From positions 222,709 to 286,708 of the forward strand of contig NZ_JALPRK010000004.1 of the NCBI RefSeq assembly GCF_023195895.1: DNA of 64,000 bases. Reading direction: 5' to 3'. The position numbers and the translations under genes were made by a program. The notes beneath the pieces were generated by a model. That model saw only the letters and a program-made list of their open reading frames with translations, ran no database searches and was not told the origin of the DNA. Source of the stretch: Paenibacillus mellifer (GTDB lineage: Bacteria > Bacillota > Bacilli > Paenibacillales > Paenibacillaceae). Of this stretch, positions 16,157-25,274 are shown in pieces (position 1 is the stretch's first letter; each line of letters begins with the position of its first letter).

Positions 16157-17329
16157 TTATTTGGTTTCCACCGTCGAACCGACATTCCGAACCTCTGCCC
16201 GTGCCTCGACAACGATTTCGCTTTGAGCGAAAATATTATCCCCTCGGTCCCAATTGTCTTTGATCTTCTTCCATACCGAGTAGTGTTGCTGCTTTAAATA
16301 ATCTCCCAAGCCGATGACATCCACCTTGAAGTTTTGTTGAACTCTCTCGATCGTGGAGGTGGTCAATTTGAACAATTCGTCGGCGGTTTTCTGTTCGATT
16401 TCCGACACTTCATATTGCTTTAACAGATTGATCCGATCCTGAGTTTCGCCAATATTCCCCTCCATCTCGAGAAATAGAGTGAACCGGATATGCTCGGGAT
16501 CGGAAACATCTGCTCGAATCTTACGCTTCAGCCCTTTGATTTCGTAGGCTAGATAATCGTCATTCATCTTGAATTCCAACACGCCCTCCATAGCGGTTCC
16601 CCGCAGGATGTTAAGCCCTGACGTTTCTTGATCATTCAGGAATCCTTTCAGCGTTTGAGAGGCGCCGTCAAATACCGCCGATCCGGAAACGGACACTTCA
16701 TCCTCCAATTTGCTAAGTTTCGGGAGTGCGAAGCTTGTTTTGGATAGAATAAAGGATTGTACGTCTCCAATATTCGTCGGGGGATAAATTCTAGAGCTTT
16801 TGGGAGGATTCTCCGCCGTCGATTCAAAATACATAATCGGAATCTTCTCATTTTTGGGTTTAACCTTGAGCAGTTCGCTTGCTTTCCCCTCAGCCACCAT
16901 CACTTTGGTGGCTCGTCTCATTTCATGATCCCGAAGAAACAAATCCAGCGTTTTGACAAATTCACCTCGCAAAGCGAGTTCTTCAGAAATGAGGATCAAA
17001 CGGTTATGTTGTAAATAGGGGCTTCGGCTCGTCCGATAGGACATATTCCGAGCTGCGGTGAACATGGTATTTCCCGCAGAAGACAAATTGAAATACGCTT
17101 CTCCTTTGCTCCCTCCTTTACCTCCGCTTACCTTGGACTGCAATCCGCCGGGGTCGACAAATTGAAACGTCAATAAATATTTTCCATTCTCCGCTTGCTC
17201 CTCCTCAGCGACATCGATCCCGGCGCCTACCACGAATCCCCTTTCTTCGATCTCAACCCGATCCCAACAGCCGGTCGCGAGAATCGGTAAGGTTAACAAG
17301 ACCAGCATACCGGCACGGTACCTACGCAC
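16157..17329 (-). CDS. Ger(x)C-family spore germination lipoprotein
   Basis: A 390-residue lipoprotein. The signal peptide ends in the lipobox LATGCWDRVEIEER (Cys21); the CWD-EI/EL start is a hallmark of GerAC/GerKC proteins. The mature part keeps family features such as FVVGAGIDV near the N-terminus and LGDYLKQQHYSVWKKIKDNW near the C-terminus. It is the C subunit of a germinant receptor in the inner spore membrane. Its start overlaps the gerB-type stop by 8 bases, so A, B and C are translationally linked. Confidence 0.9.
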   Translation of the reverse strand: MRRYRAGMLVLLTLPILATGCWDRVEIEERGFVVGAGIDVAEEEQAENGKYLLTFQFVDPGGLQSKVSGGKGGSKGEAYFNLSSAGNTMFTAARNMSYRTSRSPYLQHNRLILISEELALRGEFVKTLDLFLRDHEMRRATKVMVAEGKASELLKVKPKNEKIPIMYFESTAENPPKSSRIYPPTNIGDVQSFILSKTSFALPKLSKLEDEVSVSGSAVFDGASQTLKGFLNDQETSGLNILRGTAMEGVLEFKMNDDYLAYEIKGLKRKIRADVSDPEHIRFTLFLEMEGNIGETQDRINLLKQYEVSEIEQKTADELFKLTTSTIERVQQNFKVDVIGLGDYLKQQHYSVWKKIKDNWDRGDNIFAQSEIVVEARAEVRNVGSTVETK

Positions 17330-18428
17330 GCCCTTTCACCCCCCGCAGCAATGACAATAGAAGTAGAATAGTCGGCAATAACATGCCTAACCCAATTCCG
17401 GCATAACTGATCCATTCTCCGAATCGTTGAATCTCGATCAGATTTTGCGGCTGCATGACGATCAAGAATACGATCGGACTCAACCAGATCGCAAGTGTAA
17501 TGCGCTTTGCTTTTTTGAAAACAGCTTCGAGCGCTTGGATCGTGACGTCAAAGGCCATCGCCGCCGTGCTGAACAAGGTAAGCACCCATACGGAAAAAAA
17601 GATCGATTCGAACCGCTCGAAAAATCCGCCGGGGACCTCCACCTGCTTGGCTAACTCGGCAGTAGGATAAAGTGCGCTGGCCGTAACCTCGGGTCCGAAG
17701 ACACCGATTGTAAAGAAAAACACCAGTAAATACATCGCGAACGGAACTAACATGCCTAGTAACGAGGCCTTGACGATTTTTTTAGGCCGATTGATGACCG
17801 TATTATAGAATAACAAAGTCTCAAAGCCGAAAAATGAAAAAAGCGATTCCTTTGAAGCGAACACGATATCTCGCCAATCGGTAATGAAGAGAGGTTTGAG
17901 ATTGCGCATATCAAAGAAACTGATGTTCATCAGTATCAAAACCACCAACAACAAGATCACGATCGGGAGAAATACAATGTTCAATCGGAACAAAGCCACG
18001 CTGGGTCCTGCAACAGCATAAACAAGCACAAGCAGGAAAACCAGGCAGATCACTTCAATTGGAGTACGATCAAACAAGTAGATTCGGGAGATACTGGCTA
18101 CTCCTCGAGTTTCGTAACTCACGAAGGTCAGCATGTATACGGCAAACAGCAAAGTAAAGAAAACCGCCAAAGGTTTACCGATCACCTTGCCGGCGATTTC
18201 GTAGAGGTTTTGCTTCGGAAAGCGCGAAATCAGCTTGCTAACCATCCAAGTAAACAGGATCGCGCCCATTCCGCCAATGAAAATGGACATCCATCCGTCA
18301 ATCGATCCAGTCAATTTAACGGTTGTACGGGGAAGCGTGAGCACGCCAAAGCCAATGACCATGTTGGCAACCGATGCGAATACTTCAGTGGTACCTACTT
18401 CTCTATCACCGTACTCAAAAGATTTCAT
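17322..18428 (-). CDS. GerB-family spore germination permease
   Basis: A 368-residue integral membrane protein with about 10 transmembrane segments. It belongs to the amino acid/polyamine/organocation-like GerAB family (FASVANMVIGFGVLTLPRTT near the N-terminus). GerB subunits contain the germinant-binding pocket. It overlaps the gerA-type gene by 4 bases and the gerC-type gene by 8. The ligand cannot be predicted from sequence here. Confidence 0.9.
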   Translation of the reverse strand: MKSFEYGDREVGTTEVFASVANMVIGFGVLTLPRTTVKLTGSIDGWMSIFIGGMGAILFTWMVSKLISRFPKQNLYEIAGKVIGKPLAVFFTLLFAVYMLTFVSYETRGVASISRIYLFDRTPIEVICLVFLLVLVYAVAGPSVALFRLNIVFLPIVILLLVVLILMNISFFDMRNLKPLFITDWRDIVFASKESLFSFFGFETLLFYNTVINRPKKIVKASLLGMLVPFAMYLLVFFFTIGVFGPEVTASALYPTAELAKQVEVPGGFFERFESIFFSVWVLTLFSTAAMAFDVTIQALEAVFKKAKRITLAIWLSPIVFLIVMQPQNLIEIQRFGEWISYAGIGLGMLLPTILLLLSLLRGVKGRA

Positions 18429-20005
18429 TGGCCGCCCCTTTCATCACTTATTCGTTGCTCATCTTGTGTCTGCATAAATTCCGGCCGTTTGGCCAACATC
18501 GTTAACGGCGCCCGGATCAACATATCTCGCCAATCTCTCGAGAAAAAGGGGGCCATCGGCGTAAAGTAAGGTACGCCGAAGCTTTGCAGCCTGGACATGT
18601 GAATGCAGATCATGATAATCGTCATGATGATCCCGTAGAGGCCGAACATGGAGGCGGCAAGCATGGTACAAAAACGCAGCATTCGGAAGGTGATTCCCGC
18701 GCTATAGGACGGAATTGCAAAGGAAGCTACCGCCGTTACTGCTACGACTATCACCATAATAGGACTGACGATTCCCGCCTGTACCGCAGCTTCTCCAATG
18801 ACTAGCCCCCCCACGATCCCGATCGTTTGACCGATCGGCTTCGGCAAGCGAACCCCGGCTTCCCGAAGCAGCTCCAGCGTAAATTCCATTAGAAAAGCCT
18901 CGACCACGGCCGGGAACGGGACGCCTTCCCGTGCGGCAGCAATGGAAAAAGCCAATTTCGACGGAATCATCCCCTGATGAAAGGAGACCAGTGCAATATA
19001 AAGCGAAGGAAATGTTAATGAAATCACCACCGCAAAATACCTCAACATACGGATCAAAGACCCGATATGCCAACGTTCGTAATAATCCTCCGGAGATTGG
19101 ATTAACGAGGCGAACGTGGTTGGCATAATGAGCGCAAACGGAGTACCGTCAAGCAGGATCACAACCTTGCCCTGCAGAACCGCAGAGGCGACTTTATCCG
19201 GGCGCTCCGTATGCAAAATCAGAGGGAACGGGGATAGGAAGCTGTCCTGAATCAGCTGTTCGATCGTTCCGCTCTCCGGCGCATCGTCAATATCGATCGT
19301 CTCCACTCTCCGCTTGACCTCTTGAATGAGGTCTGGATGCACGATGTTGTCGATATAGGCGATAACCATCTCTTTCTTCCCTCTTGCTCCGACCCGGTAA
19401 GTGTCGAATCGCAGCTTCGGGTCGCGGATCGCTCGTCGCAAGAGAATGATATTCGTCTCAATGCTCTCATTGAAGCCTTCGCGCGGGCCGCGGACCAACG
19501 CTTCCGTTTGCGGCTCCTCCACGCTCCGCCCCGTCCATTTCTTGCTGCCGATCAACAGCACCTGGTCCAAGCCGTCGATAAACAACGCCGTATCCCCCGA
19601 CAACACGGAGACCAGAATATCGTCGAGCGATTGGGTTGTTTTATATTTTTGAACGGATAAAAATTGCTTGTTTAATAGACTAAACAGTTCCTTTCCGGAC
19701 ATCTTCCCGGTATGCCCAATTGCGGAGAATGCCTGTTGCAAGGAGGGCACGATTTGTTCGTTGATCATATTCAAATCCGACAACCCCGCGATGCAAAGGA
19801 TCGCGCATGGAGGGATTCCGTCTCCGCCGCTGACAAATCGGGTAACCAGATCGTCCGGAGCATCCAGGATGCGGACGATTCTCGCAATCGCTTCATGAAC
19901 ACTGCCGCCGAATTCGGCCGAATTCATGGTCTCTCCCCGCGATGCTCCGTCCTTTCGGAGAAGAATTCGTTTGATTTGATGATTCCGGAACATAAATCTT
20001 GGCAT
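18425..20005 (-). CDS. GerA-family spore germination protein
   Basis: A 526-residue protein. A hydrophilic N-terminal half (about 1-310) is followed by a C-terminal half with several membrane segments. Family motifs include GPREGFNESIETNIILLRRA, PFPLILHTERPDKVASAVLQ and PFPAVVEAFLMEFTLELLRE. GerA subunits assemble as the oligomeric channel-like core of germinant receptors. The start is uncertain: ATG at 20005 has a poor ribosome site, and an in-frame ATG at 19927 has GGGGAGAG 3 bases upstream. First gene of the operon A-B-C-small and divergent from the second germination operon. Confidence 0.9.
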   Translation of the reverse strand: MPRFMFRNHQIKRILLRKDGASRGETMNSAEFGGSVHEAIARIVRILDAPDDLVTRFVSGGDGIPPCAILCIAGLSDLNMINEQIVPSLQQAFSAIGHTGKMSGKELFSLLNKQFLSVQKYKTTQSLDDILVSVLSGDTALFIDGLDQVLLIGSKKWTGRSVEEPQTEALVRGPREGFNESIETNIILLRRAIRDPKLRFDTYRVGARGKKEMVIAYIDNIVHPDLIQEVKRRVETIDIDDAPESGTIEQLIQDSFLSPFPLILHTERPDKVASAVLQGKVVILLDGTPFALIMPTTFASLIQSPEDYYERWHIGSLIRMLRYFAVVISLTFPSLYIALVSFHQGMIPSKLAFSIAAAREGVPFPAVVEAFLMEFTLELLREAGVRLPKPIGQTIGIVGGLVIGEAAVQAGIVSPIMVIVVAVTAVASFAIPSYSAGITFRMLRFCTMLAASMFGLYGIIMTIIMICIHMSRLQSFGVPYFTPMAPFFSRDWRDMLIRAPLTMLAKRPEFMQTQDEQRISDERGGQ

Positions 20006-20044
20006 AATGGCTCATCCCCAATAGTCTGATTATCTCTGATGTCG

Positions 20045-20095
20045 TTACCCTTTATTACCAACTTGCTCCGAAAATAATCCCCATTCCTTTTTCAT
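20045..20095 (-). CDS. possible 16-residue leader peptide upstream of gerA-type gene
   Basis: A 16-codon frame (MKKEWGLFSEQVGNKG) begins 5 bases after GGGGGAGG, a much better ribosome site than that of the downstream gerA-type gene, and ends 39 bases before it. It could be a translated leader or chance. No known family. Confidence 0.2.
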   Translation of the reverse strand: MKKEWGLFSEQVGNKG

Positions 20096-20120
20096 AGACC
20101 TCCCCCTGTATGGGGAAAAA

Positions 20121-20150
20121 GAATAAATTTCCTGCAACTGGTGCATCTTA
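20121..20150 (+). promoter_or_regulatory. candidate sigma-G promoter of the rightward germination operon
   Basis: GAATA (20121-20125) fits the sigma-G -35 pattern G-H-A-T-R. After exactly 18 bases comes CATCTTA (20144-20150), one mismatch from CATWHTA. Start of transcription would be near 20157 and the ribosome site at about 20170-20181. Germinant-receptor operons are known to be forespore sigma-G genes in B. subtilis. Confidence 0.6.
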
Positions 20151-20185
20151 ACTGGGAATCATCGGACGAGGAAGGAGGAGGTTCC

Positions 20186-21781
20186 ATGCCTTTCATCAGA
20201 AAGCTGCAGCGCCGGAAGCTCTCCGGAGGGGGAACGTCCAGAAAGACTCCGGCAAATCCCCCAAGCCATACGGATTCGAGCGGCCCCGTTTCAGGCGAAA
20301 GCTTGTCGGCGCGGCTGAATTGGATGAAGCAGGAGCTCAAGGACAGCTCGGATATCATATATCGGGAATTTACGATCAGCTCCGGGCAGCGCTGTGCTTT
20401 GGTCTATGTGCGCGGCATGATAGCGCAGGAAACGACCCAGCAATTTATCGTCCGAAGCCTCCAGCGGGAATCCGCGCAGCTGGAAGAGAAAGATATTTAT
20501 CAATTCCTGTTTGAGGACAAAGCTTTGAGCGTGTCCCAAGCCGAAGTCATCGATGAAATGAATCAAGCGGTCCAGGCCGTGCTCAACGCCGGAGCGTTGC
20601 TGTTGATCGACGGGGACAAGCGGATGTTGACTTTCTCCATTTCGGCTTACCCGACCCGCGGAATCGACGAAGCACCTAACGAATCCGTCATTCGAGGATC
20701 GAGGGAAGCTTTTATTGAGGATCTCGAGAAAAACCTGACGATGCTTCGCCGCCGAATCAAATCGAAGCACTTCAAGACACCCTCGATCAACAAAGGCCGG
20801 GAAACACGAACCAGTGTCGTGCTGGCTTACGTCGAGAACGTTTGCAAGCCGGAATTGCTGGAAGAAATAAAGCGGCGACTATCCCACATCGATATGGACG
20901 GAGTTCTCGGATCAGCCTACTTGGAAGAAACCATCGAAGATAACCCGTATTCGCCGTTTCCGCAGATTCAATACACGGAACGCCCCGACGTCGTCAGTGC
21001 TGCGCTCTTGGAGGGGCGAATTGCCATCCTCGTGGATGGTACACCGATTGTGTTGCTCGTACCGGTGACGCTGCCCATGCTGCTTCAATCGGCCGAAGAT
21101 TATTACCAGCGTTATATCGCGGCGAACTGGATCCGCTGGATCCGTTACTTTTTCGTACTGGCTTCCTTAACGCTTCCATCGATTTATATTGCAGTGACTA
21201 CGTTTCATCCGGAGATGATTCCGGCGCAGCTGCTTATTACGGTTGCCGCCTCCCGAGAAATCGTCCCTTTTCCGGCATTATGGGAAGCGTTTGCCATGGA
21301 GCTGGCTTTTGAAGCGCTCCGCGAAGCCTCGATCCGGATCCCCAAGTCGATCGGGCAAGCCGTGTCCATTATCGGGGCATTAATCATTGGCACGGCTGCG
21401 GTCCAAGCAGGCATCGTCTCGGCGGCAATGGTTATTATCGTGTCCTTGACGGGGATTGCTTCGTTTATCATCCCCCATTTCGATTTAGGATTGGCTTTAC
21501 GGCTGCTGCGTTTTCCGATCATGATCTTAGCTTCGATGTTCGGCCTATACGGCGTGACCTGCGGGATGATTCTGATCTACATTCATTTGGTGAATTTGAG
21601 ATCCTTTGGGGTGCCTTACCTCTCCCCGATCGCCCCGCTCGTTACCGAAGATTTGGGCGATACGTTTCTTCGGGCTCCCTGGTGGAAGATGAACAAACGC
21701 CCGGTACAGCTCACGAACAACCAAGTCCGCCAAACCGATGATCCACGGGCTTGGGTAAAGGAGAAAGGTGATCTGGAGTGA
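20186..21781 (+). CDS. GerA-family spore germination protein (second operon)
   Basis: A 531-residue GerA protein. The hydrophilic domain has GSREAFIEDLEKNLTMLRRR and SPFPQIQYTERPDVVSAALL; the C-terminal half has several membrane segments, including IPKSIGQAVSIIGALIIGTA. The N-terminus is basic and Ser/Gly/Pro-rich (RKLQRRKLSGGGTSRK), a common trait of the family. I set the start at ATG 20186, just after AAGGAGGAGG. First gene of the order A-C-small-B and divergent from the other receptor's A gene. The two A proteins are clearly homologous but not close copies, so recent local duplication is unlikely. Confidence 0.9.
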   Translation: MPFIRKLQRRKLSGGGTSRKTPANPPSHTDSSGPVSGESLSARLNWMKQELKDSSDIIYREFTISSGQRCALVYVRGMIAQETTQQFIVRSLQRESAQLEEKDIYQFLFEDKALSVSQAEVIDEMNQAVQAVLNAGALLLIDGDKRMLTFSISAYPTRGIDEAPNESVIRGSREAFIEDLEKNLTMLRRRIKSKHFKTPSINKGRETRTSVVLAYVENVCKPELLEEIKRRLSHIDMDGVLGSAYLEETIEDNPYSPFPQIQYTERPDVVSAALLEGRIAILVDGTPIVLLVPVTLPMLLQSAEDYYQRYIAANWIRWIRYFFVLASLTLPSIYIAVTTFHPEMIPAQLLITVAASREIVPFPALWEAFAMELAFEALREASIRIPKSIGQAVSIIGALIIGTAAVQAGIVSAAMVIIVSLTGIASFIIPHFDLGLALRLLRFPIMILASMFGLYGVTCGMILIYIHLVNLRSFGVPYLSPIAPLVTEDLGDTFLRAPWWKMNKRPVQLTNNQVRQTDDPRAWVKEKGDLE

Positions 21782-22971
21782 CGAGAAACCATCGTGCAAT
21801 CGTAACGGCAACGCTGGTGTTCTTGCTCTTCATTGGCGTAGGCGGATGTTGGTCTGCCGAGGAGCTAAACAACCGCGCGTTCGTAAATACCGTACTGATC
21901 GATCTGACGGAAGATGGGCAGACGGAGCTGACCGTCGGAGTACCGCTGCCTAACCGCATGATTCCGGGACAGGCCGGAGGCACGGGACAACCCCAGGGGG
22001 ATCCGTTCAGCTTCGTGACGAAACGTGCGGATAACCTAAGCCAGGCTTTAAATTTGATTCAAGTCGACTTGCCCCGCGACATCTCTTTCGGGCAAACCCG
22101 CATCATCGTGGTTGGCCGAAGACAGGCAGAGCAAGGCTTGGACAAGGTCGTCGAATTCGTATTTCGCCAACCTTCGTTCCGACTCAGCGCGAGTCTGTTC
22201 ATAACGCCTCGCAATGTTAAAGAAATTACGCGTTCCCCGATGGTATTTGAGCGAATCCTTAGCGATATCCTGCGCAAATACGTCAACAACCACTATACCT
22301 TGGACACGACCGTAAAGGATTACAAACTGGCGCTGTACCAGGGCGGGGATATCCTCATTCCCCTGCTTAATTTCGGGGAACTGCCGGGGGTGGCGATGGA
22401 AGACCCCAAGAAAAACCGCTGGATGGGTTCCGGCGGCGCGGCGATATTCAGCGGGGGAAAGATGGCGAAGATTGAGCTATCCCCAACCGAGCATCGGACC
22501 GCGCTTTGGATCAGCTCCCAGCTCAAAAATACGACGATCACCATTGCCTCACCCAGCGACGAGAAGGAAATGAGTTTCTTCATCGAAGGGATCAAGACGA
22601 GCATCGATCCGGTTGTGCGAGGCGATCAACTCTCGTTTCGAATCAAGAGCAGCGCCAAAGCTTTCGTGGAAACTTCGCTCTCTTACATCGATTTGAAGGA
22701 CCCGGAAGTCCTTCAACAATTGGAGGAGATCCTCAATAAAAAGGTGGAGGAAGAATTCATCGGCGTGCTTGACAAGACCCGCCAAGCCCGATCCGACGCT
22801 TTTATCATGAGCCAATACCTGGATTGGAGATATCCGAAAATCTGGCATTCGATGCGGGATCAATGGAAAAATTTCTACGCCAAAGAACTCCCGATTGAAG
22901 TTGACGTTGAAATTCAACTCAACCGTACGGGCGGCGTATATCGTTCGGTGGTCCACGAAACCAATAGATAG
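21778..22971 (+). CDS. Ger(x)C-family spore germination lipoprotein (second operon)
   Basis: A 397-residue lipoprotein. It starts at GTG 21778, overlapping the gerA-type stop as GTGA. The lipobox is GVGGCWSAEELNNRAF (Cys24), the family's usual C-W-x-x-x-E-L/I start. Further family features include SFGQTRIIVVGRRQAEQGL and, near the C-terminus, YLDWRYPKIWHSMRDQW. It would be the C subunit of the second receptor. Unlike the divergent operon, the C gene directly follows A, as in gerK-type A-C-B operons. Confidence 0.9.
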   Translation: MTRNHRAIVTATLVFLLFIGVGGCWSAEELNNRAFVNTVLIDLTEDGQTELTVGVPLPNRMIPGQAGGTGQPQGDPFSFVTKRADNLSQALNLIQVDLPRDISFGQTRIIVVGRRQAEQGLDKVVEFVFRQPSFRLSASLFITPRNVKEITRSPMVFERILSDILRKYVNNHYTLDTTVKDYKLALYQGGDILIPLLNFGELPGVAMEDPKKNRWMGSGGAAIFSGGKMAKIELSPTEHRTALWISSQLKNTTITIASPSDEKEMSFFIEGIKTSIDPVVRGDQLSFRIKSSAKAFVETSLSYIDLKDPEVLQQLEEILNKKVEEEFIGVLDKTRQARSDAFIMSQYLDWRYPKIWHSMRDQWKNFYAKELPIEVDVEIQLNRTGGVYRSVVHETNR

Positions 22972-22983
22972 CGAGGGATAGGC

Positions 22984-23199
22984 GTGTTATGGATTGGTAT
23001 CCTGTTTACGCTGATAATGCTGGCGGACTGGTTTATGCAGAAAAATGAGGGGGTCAAGCTGAGAACCCGAATTACCGTACTACTCGTCTCAATCGGTTTT
23101 TTCTTGATCTCAGAGGTCGTGTTTAAACTGAAGGACCGGTGGAATCTCCCCGTCTTGTTCCGCTATTTAAGTGAGACGATGCTAGGCAGATTGTTTTGA
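22984..23199 (+). CDS. 71-residue small membrane protein of the second germination operon
   Basis: Begins at GTG 22984 with GAGGG upstream, 12 bases behind the C gene and 25 before the B gene. Two hydrophobic segments are visible (about 1-18 and 28-45), separated by a charged loop (QKNEGVKLRTR). Small two-span proteins encoded within germinant-receptor operons are known as D-type subunits that tune receptor response, and this fits in position and topology. The assignment is by context; I do not recognise a conserved motif. Confidence 0.7.
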   Translation: MLWIGILFTLIMLADWFMQKNEGVKLRTRITVLLVSIGFFLISEVVFKLKDRWNLPVLFRYLSETMLGRLF

Positions 23200-23224
23200 T
23201 ACGGGACAATAGGAGGCGGAAAGC

Positions 23225-24352
23225 ATGCTCAAAAACATTACATCCAATCAGATATTCACGCTTTACAGCTTACAACTCTTCACCACGGTCATCGCCTTTT
23301 ACTCGGGGATGCTGATCGGGGGAAGCAAATACTCCACGCCGGTCGCCATCTTGCTGGGCGGCATGCTCGGCTTGCTGTTAGCCTATCCAGCATACAAGGT
23401 CGGCTCCTCCCGCCCTGACGAGTTCCTCGTGCAATATGGGAGCAAGCTGGTGGGCCGCCCCCTTCATATCTTTTTCATCCTCTACCTCCTGCTGACCCAT
23501 CTCTTCCTCGCCGCTCTCGATTTAAGAGAGCTCACCGACTTTTTACTCTCGGAGTATTTGATCGGTACGCCGGGATGGGCCGTCGTAGCCATCTTCGGAG
23601 TTTGCGTCTCCTATGCCGTACGCTGCGGCATCTCGACGATATTCCGGACGGCGGAGGGCTTCTTTCTCCTCTTTGCGGTCGCCTTCTTCTTTATTCCGTT
23701 CATCGGGTTCCAGGAGATGGAGTTGGATATGTTCAACGCTTTGTTCACTCACTTATCGATGCAAGAAATGTGGCCCAGCATTTTTGAAACCATGGCTATT
23801 TTTGGGGAGATGGCCTTCTTGTTCCTTCTTTTCCCGTATTTAAAAGCGCCGAAAAGGGTCTATCGCACACTCTTTTGGGCCGCAGGCACTTCGCTTCTGT
23901 TCATCTTGTTGCATCTTATTCCGATTCTGCTGACCTTTGGGCCAAACCTGGGAGCCAATCTGATGTACCCTGACATGGAACTGGTACGATTCATTCGCGT
24001 CGGTTCGTTTATCGAAACGATGGATCCGATCTTAATCATCCTGTGGTTGACCAGCATCTTCGTGAAGATTTCGTTTATTGTTTTTACGGCGGTCATTTGC
24101 CTCGCCCAGCTGACCGGCGTTAAGGATCATAAGCCTTTCACCTTGCCGGTTGTCGCCTTTGTTTCCATATACGCCATATCCATTGCCAGAACCCCGCCGG
24201 AAATCTACCAATTTCTGTCCCGGGACTGTTCGCCGCTTTTGTATATCGCCGAATTTCTCATTCCGGCCATTTATTGGCTGATGGGAGCCATACGCACCAA
24301 GTCACCAAGGCCAAAAACAACGAAACCCGCCGAGAGAACCCCGGCGGGTTAA
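23225..24352 (+). CDS. GerB-family spore germination permease (second operon)
   Basis: A 375-residue protein with about 10 membrane segments, starting after AGGAGGCGG. The N-terminus (SNQIFTLYSLQLFTTVIAFY) and a following Gly-rich segment (GGMLGLLLAYPAYKVG) fit the GerAB/GerKB family. It should supply the germinant-binding subunit of the second receptor. Last gene of the operon. The final codons lie in a terminator hairpin that also serves the convergent ABC ATPase gene. Confidence 0.9.
   Translation: MLKNITSNQIFTLYSLQLFTTVIAFYSGMLIGGSKYSTPVAILLGGMLGLLLAYPAYKVGSSRPDEFLVQYGSKLVGRPLHIFFILYLLLTHLFLAALDLRELTDFLLSEYLIGTPGWAVVAIFGVCVSYAVRCGISTIFRTAEGFFLLFAVAFFFIPFIGFQEMELDMFNALFTHLSMQEMWPSIFETMAIFGEMAFLFLLFPYLKAPKRVYRTLFWAAGTSLLFILLHLIPILLTFGPNLGANLMYPDMELVRFIRVGSFIETMDPILIILWLTSIFVKISFIVFTAVICLAQLTGVKDHKPFTLPVVAFVSIYAISIARTPPEIYQFLSRDCSPLLYIAEFLIPAIYWLMGAIRTKSPRPKTTKPAERTPAG
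24324..24350. terminator. bidirectional terminator between second ger operon and ABC ATPase gene
   Basis: A 9-bp perfect stem (24324-24332 with 24342-24350) overlaps the last codons of the gerB-type gene, with TAA ending at 24352. On the minus strand the stem is followed by TCGTTGTTTTT, so it is better formed for the convergent gene. Confidence 0.6.
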
Positions 24353-24355
24353 GGC

Positions 24356-25132
24356 TTATTTCGTCGACAACCAAGCCCGTTCCTGATTCCACCGCAAGGC
24401 GACCGGCGTTTCGAAGAAGTCGGACAACCCTGTCTCGTTTAGGACTTCGGCCGTTTTTCCTTGCGAATACACCTCGCCTCGCCGAAGCAGCAAGGTACGG
24501 CTGAATATCGGCAAGATTTCTTCGGTATGATGCGTCACATACAGCATATGCGGCGTGTCGGGGGCGGCAGCCAGTTGCGCGATGCTTTCCAACAGCCCTT
24601 CCCGGGAGATGAAATCCAGCCCGTTGGTCGCCTCGTCCAAAATGAGCAGCTTCGGGGAAGCCATCAACGCCCGGGCGATCAACAGCTTTTGCTGCTCGCC
24701 TTGGGAGCAGGTCTGGTAGGTGCGGCCATGCAGATGGCTGCAGCGCAGCTGGTTCATCAAGGTGGCGGCCCGGTCATAATCCTCAGAACTCGGCTTCTCG
24801 TAGAGTCCGATCGTTGCGAACTTGCCGCTCACGACGAGATCCTCGGCCTTCTGCTCCCCGTGCAGCCTGGACTGCATCGAAGAACTGACCCACCCGATCG
24901 TTTTGCGCAGCTCCCGCAAATCTACTTCGCCAAATCGGTTCCCCAGCACGCTGATCTCGCCGGACGTCGGCCAGAGATAGCCGCTAATCATGTTCAGCAG
25001 CGTCGTTTTGCCGGAACCGTTTAAGCCCAGCATCGCCCAATGCTCGCCCTCCCGGACCGACCAATCGATGCCGTTCAAAACCGCTTTTCCTTCTCGGAAC
25101 CAAGTCACCTGGTTCATCTCAATGATGTTCAT
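24356..25132 (-). CDS. ABC transporter ATP-binding protein (YlmA-like)
   Basis: A 258-residue ATPase with Walker A (GLNGSGKTTLL), an ABC signature of unusual form (CSQGEQQK), Walker B with catalytic Glu (LLILDEATNGLD) and switch His (YVTHHTEEI). It resembles B. subtilis YlmA and ModF-like ATPases that stand alone without a linked permease. Possible roles include translation-factor-like or orphan transport ATPase; neither is supported by context. The ATG at 25132 is preceded by GGAGG; a GTG one codon earlier is also possible. Divergent from the tandem GNAT gene. Confidence 0.8.
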   Translation of the reverse strand: MNIIEMNQVTWFREGKAVLNGIDWSVREGEHWAMLGLNGSGKTTLLNMISGYLWPTSGEISVLGNRFGEVDLRELRKTIGWVSSSMQSRLHGEQKAEDLVVSGKFATIGLYEKPSSEDYDRAATLMNQLRCSHLHGRTYQTCSQGEQQKLLIARALMASPKLLILDEATNGLDFISREGLLESIAQLAAAPDTPHMLYVTHHTEEILPIFSRTLLLRRGEVYSQGKTAEVLNETGLSDFFETPVALRWNQERAWLSTK

Positions 25133-25221
25133 CACGATTACCTCCGAAAAAAGTAGGTTTGCAGTACTCTCAAGCTACCCCCGTCTCTACGGTTTGTCAA
25201 GCACGCCGGTGATGATTATGC

Positions 25222-25250
25222 GTGCCAATTCACTACCGATCAGCTAGAAT
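25222..25250 (+). promoter_or_regulatory. candidate sigma-A promoter of the tandem GNAT gene
   Basis: GTGCCA (25222-25227), 17 bases, then TAGAAT (25245-25250), ending 24 bases before the ATG. Confidence 0.4.
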
Positions 25251-25274
25251 ACTAGTGAAAGGAAGTGAGGCATC

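Noticed and set aside
20005..20047. Sigma-G-like -10 CAGACTA before the leftward gerA-type gene
   Set aside because: The -35 region matches only half the consensus and the start would lie almost on the first ATG.
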